NCBI GenBank assembly: GCA_028281765.1
Contig: JANQJF010000096.1
Span: forward strand, 117,109 to 181,108
Direction: 5' to 3'
Length of the DNA: 64,000 bases
Source: Planctomycetota bacterium
GTDB taxonomy: Bacteria; Planctomycetota; UBA1135; UBA2386
Under the pieces are notes generated by a model that searched no databases, was not told the origin of the DNA, and was given only the letters and a program-made list of their open reading frames with translations. The translations under genes and the position numbers were made by a program. The first letter of the stretch is position 1, and each line of letters begins with the position of its first letter. This document shows, piece by piece, positions 59,046 through 64,000 of the stretch.

Positions 59046-59296
59046 CTCCACGTTTCCGTCCGTAGGCACTCGAGGGGTTGTTTGATCGCCGAAAGATACT
59101 TTGCGACCGCATTTTGCGACGATCGAAGTCGGCCGGCAACGGGCGATCTCGGCTTTCCGGGTCCGGCGGCCGGTTCTCGGGCCCCGGCCGGTTCCGTCGT
59201 GCCGCAACCCAGCTTCAACTCTTGCGTTCCGGCGGTTCCGGCAAGAGGCTTAGGCGCCCGTTCCGCCATCCCCCAGGGTGAGAGAGCTTCCGATCC

Positions 59297-61027
59297 GTGT
59301 CCGTCTTCAAAGGTGAATCCGTCGCGTCCGGCGTCGCACTGGGCCGCGTGTTCCTCGAAGGGTTCGAGGCCGAGGAGTCCTACCCGCGCCGCATCGCCAA
59401 GGATCAGGTCGAGGACGAGCTCAACGGCCTGCGCGAGGCCATCGAGACCAGCCGCGAGCAGATCGACGCGCTCAAGACCAAGCACGGCGAGAACCTACGC
59501 GACAAGGAGTTGCGCATCTTCGACGTGCACCTGCAGTACCTGCAGGACCCGATGTTCATCGACGAGATCGAGAAGCTCGTGCTCGACGAGCGCTACTCGG
59601 TGCGCGCCGCGATCCGCAAGGTCGTCGACGACTACGACCGGATCTTCCAGCTGGTCGAGGACAAGTATCTGCGCGCGCGTGCCGGCGACTTCCGCGACGT
59701 CGCGACCCGGCTGCTGCGCAACCTCGGTTCCAGCAACTCCGAAGACGGTCCGGATCGCCCCGAGGGTGGCTACATCCTCGCTGCGCGGAAGCTGACCGTG
59801 AACGACCTCTTCAAGCTCGACCACGAGCGCGTCGAGGGCATCGTCGCCGAGGAGGGCGGGATCAGTTCGCACGCCGGCATCCTGGCGCGGTCGATCGGAA
59901 TCCCGACGATCACGGGGATCCGCGACTTGCCGACCAAGGTGCAGAACGAGGACTTCGTGGTGATCGACGGCGCCGCAGGAGAACTGCACGTCGACCCCGA
60001 CGAGCGTTTGCGCGCCGAGTTCGAGCGCGCCGCGTCCCAGCTGCCCGGCGGCGTGCCGGCGTCCGCCCCGACGAAGGAGCGGCCGCACGAAACCCGCGAC
60101 GGCACGAACATCTCGCTGCTCGCGTCGTGTGGCAGCGCGTCCGAAGTCGAGCTGTCGCGCTCGTTCGGCATGGACGGAATCGGTCTCTACCGGACCGAGC
60201 TGATGTTCCTCGTCGAGAAGCGCACGCCGTCCGAGGACATGCTGACGCACCACTACACTGAGGTCGCGTCCGGTCAGCCGAAGGGGCAGCTCGTGTGCTT
60301 CCGGCTGCTCGATCTGACGGCGAGCACGCCTGGCTTCGGCGTGTCCCGCCACAACAAGGAGCGCAACCCGGCTCTCGGGCAGCGTGGCATCCGCGCGCTG
60401 CTGCACGAGGGCAAGACCCTGCGCCTGCAGCTGCGGGCGATCCTGCGCGCGACCGCGAACTGCGAAGGCGCAGCGATCCTCGTGCCGTTCGTTACCGGCA
60501 TCAGCGAGCTGCAGCGCGTGAAGGCCGCGATCGTCGAGGAGCGGCTCGAGCTGCAGAAGCGCAAGGTGCCGTGCGCCGAGACCGTCAAGGTCGCGCCGAT
60601 CATCGAAGTGCCGGCGGCGGCGTTCATGCTGCACGCGTTCCTCAACGAGAGCAGCTTCGTCGTCGTCGCTGTCGACGACCTGCAGGGGCTGCTGCTCGCG
60701 GCCGACCGCGACAACTCGCGCGTCCGCGAGTACTACTCGACGCAGCACCCGGCGTTCTTCGAGCTCATCGCGCGGATGGCGCGGGAGGCCAAGTCGCACA
60801 ACAAGGATCTCGTGTTGTTCGGTGAAGGTGCGGCCGATGCGTCGCGGCTGCCGTTCTACCTGGGCGTCGGGATTCGGTCGTTCTCGGTCGCGCCGGTCAG
60901 CTTCGAGAGCGTTCTCGATCTGTGCCGCAAGGTGACGCTGGACGAATGCCGAAAGATTGCCGATCGGCTGCTCGAAGCGCCGCGCGCGCTCGACGTGCAG
61001 CGTCTGCTGCTGCGATACGCCAAGTGA
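59297..61027 (+). CDS. PtsI-like phosphotransferase with altered PEP-domain residues
   Basis: 576 residues, the EI length. The N-terminal domain and the swivelling phospho-His domain (EEGGISSHAGILARSIGIPTI, His192) are complete, followed by GMDGIGLYRTELMFL and GQRGIRALLHEG of the PEP barrel. The EI Cys502 position, normally CGEMAGD, reads FGEGAAD (Phe508), and the GTND metal/PEP motif reads AVDD. The catalytic proton-donor Cys is therefore missing and PEP handling probably changed. No HPr or sugar EII gene is in the window. The start is a GTG (AGGGTGAGAGAG lies ~14 nt upstream). It is divergent from lpxA. Possible roles: regulatory EI homologue or paralogue with another donor. Confidence 0.82.
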   Translation: MSVFKGESVASGVALGRVFLEGFEAEESYPRRIAKDQVEDELNGLREAIETSREQIDALKTKHGENLRDKELRIFDVHLQYLQDPMFIDEIEKLVLDERYSVRAAIRKVVDDYDRIFQLVEDKYLRARAGDFRDVATRLLRNLGSSNSEDGPDRPEGGYILAARKLTVNDLFKLDHERVEGIVAEEGGISSHAGILARSIGIPTITGIRDLPTKVQNEDFVVIDGAAGELHVDPDERLRAEFERAASQLPGGVPASAPTKERPHETRDGTNISLLASCGSASEVELSRSFGMDGIGLYRTELMFLVEKRTPSEDMLTHHYTEVASGQPKGQLVCFRLLDLTASTPGFGVSRHNKERNPALGQRGIRALLHEGKTLRLQLRAILRATANCEGAAILVPFVTGISELQRVKAAIVEERLELQKRKVPCAETVKVAPIIEVPAAAFMLHAFLNESSFVVVAVDDLQGLLLAADRDNSRVREYYSTQHPAFFELIARMAREAKSHNKDLVLFGEGAADASRLPFYLGVGIRSFSVAPVSFESVLDLCRKVTLDECRKIADRLLEAPRALDVQRLLLRYAK

Positions 61028-61111
61028 CGCGGCCGAAATCCGTGGCAAATAGTCGGGCTCCGACGACGATGCCCATCCTTCCTACCCCTCGATCCTGAGA
61101 CGTACGAACTC

Positions 61112-63907
61112 GTGAGATTCCCTCGCCGAGAACTCGGGCTGGCGCTGGTCTGCGGCGGTCTCCTGATGATGGAGATCTGCCTGACGAAGATCTTCAGCAT
61201 CGTCCTCTGGTACCACTTTGGCTTCCTCGCGATCAGCTCCGCGCTGCTCGGCTTCGCGTCGTCGGGTGTCTACCTGTCGCTGCGCGAGCGCGTCGAAGGT
61301 GACGCCGCGGACGGCCCGATCGCCCGTTCGGCCGCGATGGCCGCTCTGGTCTCGGTGCTGAGCCTGTGGTTGATGACCGAGACGTCGTTCGACGCGTACT
61401 CGGTCGTACAGGATCGTTCGATCGGGACCCTGGTCGCGTTCATCCTGTGGGTGACCGTGCCGTTCTTCTTCTTGGGGCTCGTGATCTCGCGAACCCTCGC
61501 GGCCTTCCCGGAGCGTGCCAACATCCTGTACGGGTTCGATTTGGTCGGCTCGGCATTGGGATGCGGGGCCGCGGTTGTCGTGTTGAACATGGGGCACCCC
61601 GGCCAGCTGGCGATGCTGCTCGCCGCGATCACGATCGCACTCGGGGGTGCGCTGTTCGCAGGGAAGCGAATCGGGACCCAGATCTGCTGTACCCTACCGG
61701 CCCTGGCTGCGCCGGTGCTCGGAATCCTGTTGCTCGGCAACGTCGAGGAGTGGTTGCCGCTCAAGTCGCCGGACAGCAAGCCGTACTACCGGATCGAGTC
61801 TATCGATCAGCTCAACCAGCGGCGTGAGTCGGAGGGGCGCGCGCCGATCGTGCGCGGCCCGGCCACGCTCGTCGATGGCTCGACGATCGACATCGAACTC
61901 GACAAGAAGGTGACCGACCCAACACTGTTCACGGCGGACGGTCGCCTCAAGGTGCAAACCGACGACGGCGAGATGCTGTTGGACTCGAATCGAGTCGCCG
62001 AGAAGGAGGTCGAATTCGGGAAACAGTTCGACCCGACCGGCGACTGGCAGATCTGGCGCCAGTGGACGAGCCTGTCGCGCGTCGACTTGTTCCACTGGCC
62101 GGCGGCATTTGGCGGATGGGGGTTCTGGGGTCTGCAAGAAGACCGATTCTTCGCAGCGGATTCGACCAACCGGCTACCGCGCCAGAAGGGAATCACGATC
62201 GATGCTTGGGCGATGACGTCGATCATGCGCTACGACGGTCAGCCGTTGTGGCCGCCGAGTCCAGAGACCGCGGCTTCGCGCAAGAAGGTCAACGTCGTCG
62301 AGTTCCTCCCCGCGGGCGCCGTGCATCGGTTGTTCCCCGAAGGTGGACACGACATCGTCTGTATCGGTGCAGGCGGTGGACTCGACTTGATGACCGCGAA
62401 GTACTTCGGCGCCCGCAAAATCGACGGCGTCGAGATCAACCGCAGCGTCTACGAGTCGGTGCAAGTCGCACACGAGTTCGCCGGCAATCTCTACAACCCC
62501 AAGCACCACCCCGACGTCAACGTATACGTATCGGAGGGACGGCACTTCCTCGAACGTTCCGAGGACAAGTACGACGTCGTTCAGCTTTCCGGTGTCGACA
62601 CGTTCTCGACCACCGAGGCTGGCGCGTTTTCGCTGTCGGAGAACTACCTCTACACGGTCGAGGCGTTTCAGACTTACGCCGCGCGGCTGAAGCCCGAGGG
62701 TGCGATCACGCTGACGCGCTGGTTCTACCCGGACGACGTCAAGAAATACGAAGCACCCAAGCGCAACGCCCCCGAGGTCGTGGGGGAACTCGAACCGCGC
62801 TACTCGCTTCGCCTGCTCGCGCTCGTGCGGGAAGGTCTCGAGTCACTCGGCAACGCGAACCCGGGTCAGTCGATCTTCTTCCTCTACTCGGAGAACTTCA
62901 CCGTAATCCTCGCCAAGCCGATTGGCTTCTCGGAGTCGGATCTCGAGACGCTGCACGGGTTCTGCAAGGACAACAACTTCGGCGTGCTCTACTCGCCGCG
63001 CGGCGGGGATGAGATCGTCACGTTGCTCGAGCAGAAGTTCCACAACCCGATCCCGAAGTACATGGCGACCGACAAGGAATCGGCGCGTGGCTACCTCGAG
63101 GATCGCAAGTACGACGTCGTGCCGCCGACCGACGATCGACCGTTCTTTTTCGAGATCAGCAAGTTCGAGGACATCGTCGACGAGAAGCAGTTTGTAAACG
63201 TGCTCGGTGGCTTCACCGCACACGGCACGCTGAGCCTGGTTCTGGTCGAGGTGTTGCTGCTTGGTCTGCTGTTCGTGATCTTGCCGCTGCGCCGGTTGTC
63301 GAAGCAGCCGTTCCCGGGTGCCAAGCGAGTGCGGTGGGGCATTTTGCTCTACTTCACTTCGCTCGGCTTTGGCTTCATCGTCGTCGAGATCATCCTCGCG
63401 CAGAAATTCGTGCTGTTCCTCGGCCACCCGGTGTACTCGCTGGCTGTCGTGCTGTTCTCGATGCTGCTCTTCTCCGGCATCGGGTCGATGCTGGCGTACA
63501 AGTTCCCGCTGCCGCGTTTCGCGACGTGGCTCGCGGGTGGCCTCGCGGTCGGGATGGTCTACCTGTTCCCGATCGTGTTCGAGCACTGCCTCAGCATGAC
63601 GATCAACGCGCGCGTCGCGATCTCGGTCGCGATCCTCGCGCCGCTCGGCCTCGCAATGGGGCTGCCGTTCCCGATCGGCCTGCGCGTCCTCAACGAGTGC
63701 CGCCCGCAGCTGATCCCGTGGGCCTGGGCGATCAACGGCTACACGTCCGTGATCGGCTCGGTGCTCGCGGTCGTGCTCGCGCTGGAGCTCGGCTTCACGG
63801 TCGTGCTGTTCATCGCGGCGGGGATCTACGGCGTCGGCGTGATCGGCTACTCGCTGATGGCGACGAAGGCTGCGCGGGGTGGGGGCGAGGTCGCGGACGC
63901 GGCCTAG
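61112..63907 (+). CDS. Membrane spermidine-synthase-like protein
   Basis: 931 residues from GTG. Six to seven N-terminal membrane helices (LGLALVCGGLLMMEICLTKI, VAFILWVTVPFFFLGLVIS, CTLPALAAPVLGILLLG) are followed by a cytoplasmic or periplasmic SAM-binding domain, VCIGAGGGLDLMTAKYFGA with GVEINRSVYESV and DTFSTTEAGAFSLSENYLYT, the aminopropyltransferase-like fold. About eight further helices close the protein (VLVEVLLLGLLFVILPLRRL through IAAGIYGVGVIGYSL). This membrane-SpdS layout is common in planctomycetes and deltaproteobacteria; biochemistry is unknown. It follows the PtsI-like gene after 84 bp. No polyamine gene is adjacent, though a GNAT of polyamine type is encoded at 18 kb. Confidence 0.82.
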   Translation: MRFPRRELGLALVCGGLLMMEICLTKIFSIVLWYHFGFLAISSALLGFASSGVYLSLRERVEGDAADGPIARSAAMAALVSVLSLWLMTETSFDAYSVVQDRSIGTLVAFILWVTVPFFFLGLVISRTLAAFPERANILYGFDLVGSALGCGAAVVVLNMGHPGQLAMLLAAITIALGGALFAGKRIGTQICCTLPALAAPVLGILLLGNVEEWLPLKSPDSKPYYRIESIDQLNQRRESEGRAPIVRGPATLVDGSTIDIELDKKVTDPTLFTADGRLKVQTDDGEMLLDSNRVAEKEVEFGKQFDPTGDWQIWRQWTSLSRVDLFHWPAAFGGWGFWGLQEDRFFAADSTNRLPRQKGITIDAWAMTSIMRYDGQPLWPPSPETAASRKKVNVVEFLPAGAVHRLFPEGGHDIVCIGAGGGLDLMTAKYFGARKIDGVEINRSVYESVQVAHEFAGNLYNPKHHPDVNVYVSEGRHFLERSEDKYDVVQLSGVDTFSTTEAGAFSLSENYLYTVEAFQTYAARLKPEGAITLTRWFYPDDVKKYEAPKRNAPEVVGELEPRYSLRLLALVREGLESLGNANPGQSIFFLYSENFTVILAKPIGFSESDLETLHGFCKDNNFGVLYSPRGGDEIVTLLEQKFHNPIPKYMATDKESARGYLEDRKYDVVPPTDDRPFFFEISKFEDIVDEKQFVNVLGGFTAHGTLSLVLVEVLLLGLLFVILPLRRLSKQPFPGAKRVRWGILLYFTSLGFGFIVVEIILAQKFVLFLGHPVYSLAVVLFSMLLFSGIGSMLAYKFPLPRFATWLAGGLAVGMVYLFPIVFEHCLSMTINARVAISVAILAPLGLAMGLPFPIGLRVLNECRPQLIPWAWAINGYTSVIGSVLAVVLALELGFTVVLFIAAGIYGVGVIGYSLMATKAARGGGEVADAA

Positions 63908-64000
63908 AAGCTCGGCCGAGAAGGACCATTTCCAGGCGGCATGAATCGGCTCACCCGGTCGGCGACAGATTCCTCGGGAAATGCCATGATTCGGAGTGAT

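Noticed and set aside
59100..59120. Direct repeat TTTGCGAC twice, 13 bp apart, between lpxA and the PtsI-like gene
   Set aside because: Two short copies in a 251-bp GC-rich spacer are likely by chance, with no symmetry or promoter context.
63941..64000. Possible start of a further plus-strand gene (ATG, open to the window edge)
   Set aside because: Only 20 codons are visible, with no motif and a weak ribosome site, so it cannot be distinguished from chance.

Overview
This is a GC-rich, gene-dense bacterial window with about 50 protein genes on both strands and no non-coding gap longer than about 260 bp. I see no rRNA, tRNA, CRISPR array, insertion sequence or prophage. The gene content suggests a Planctomycetota bacterium. 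The evidence is an ECF sigma factor translationally coupled to a giant membrane-anchored Ser/Thr kinase, a formylglycine-type sulfatase, HEAT and von Willebrand-A proteins, very small conserved proteins, several lineage-restricted secreted proteins, and lpxA (so an LPS-type outer membrane). This placement is an inference from gene content; no phylogeny was possible.

Layout. 0-6 kb: the 3' end of a glycogen debranching enzyme, a small HEAT-like gene broken by an apparent one-base deletion, two tandem paralogous secreted proteins and a methyltransferase. 6-13.7 kb: an M16 protease, then a translationally coupled glycogen pair made of a GH57 enzyme and a 1395-residue fusion of glycogen synthase (GT3) with alpha-glucan phosphorylase (GT35). 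13.7-17.8 kb (minus strand): five tightly spaced genes encoding a four-repeat cysteine-rich precursor, a DUF692 enzyme and a DUF2063 partner (a bufferin-type metallophore/RiPP operon), a secreted protein, and an EgtD-type histidine methyltransferase. A nested inverted repeat lies upstream of the precursor gene. 18-23 kb: GNAT, metF, a BtpA-family protein, aminopeptidase P and a secreted beta-propeller-like protein. 22.8-28.3 kb (minus): the kinase and sigma-factor pair and a GT2 glycosyltransferase. 28.4-36.2 kb: a salicylyl-CoA-5-hydroxylase-like fusion, a 115-bp near-perfect hairpin, then ankyrin, acyl-CoA ligase and S9 peptidase genes.

36.5-46.7 kb: a small secreted Cys/Pro-rich protein, ornithine aminotransferase, sulfatase, a lipoprotein, a HEAT-VWA protein, a frameshifted two-TM protein, a wHTH-like protein, tRNA-dihydrouridine synthase, peptidase E, DUF2203, an MBL hydrolase and a membrane protein. 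46.7-53.7 kb: a four-gene minus-strand operon (solute-binding protein, two paralogous secreted proteins, serine beta-lactamase-like hydrolase) divergent from a two-component system, with a 19-bp palindrome between them. 53.7-59 kb (minus): lpxA, two M16-like proteins lacking the zinc motif, and an MBL-fold protein with degraded zinc ligands, as one overlapping operon. 59.3-63.9 kb: a PtsI-like protein lacking key PEP-domain residues and a membrane spermidine-synthase-like protein.

The most attractive candidates for undescribed biology are the bufferin-like operon joined to an EgtD-type enzyme, the M16 pseudoprotease/MBL/lpxA operon, the anchored solute-binding protein operon facing a two-component system across a palindrome, and the unusual PtsI homologue.
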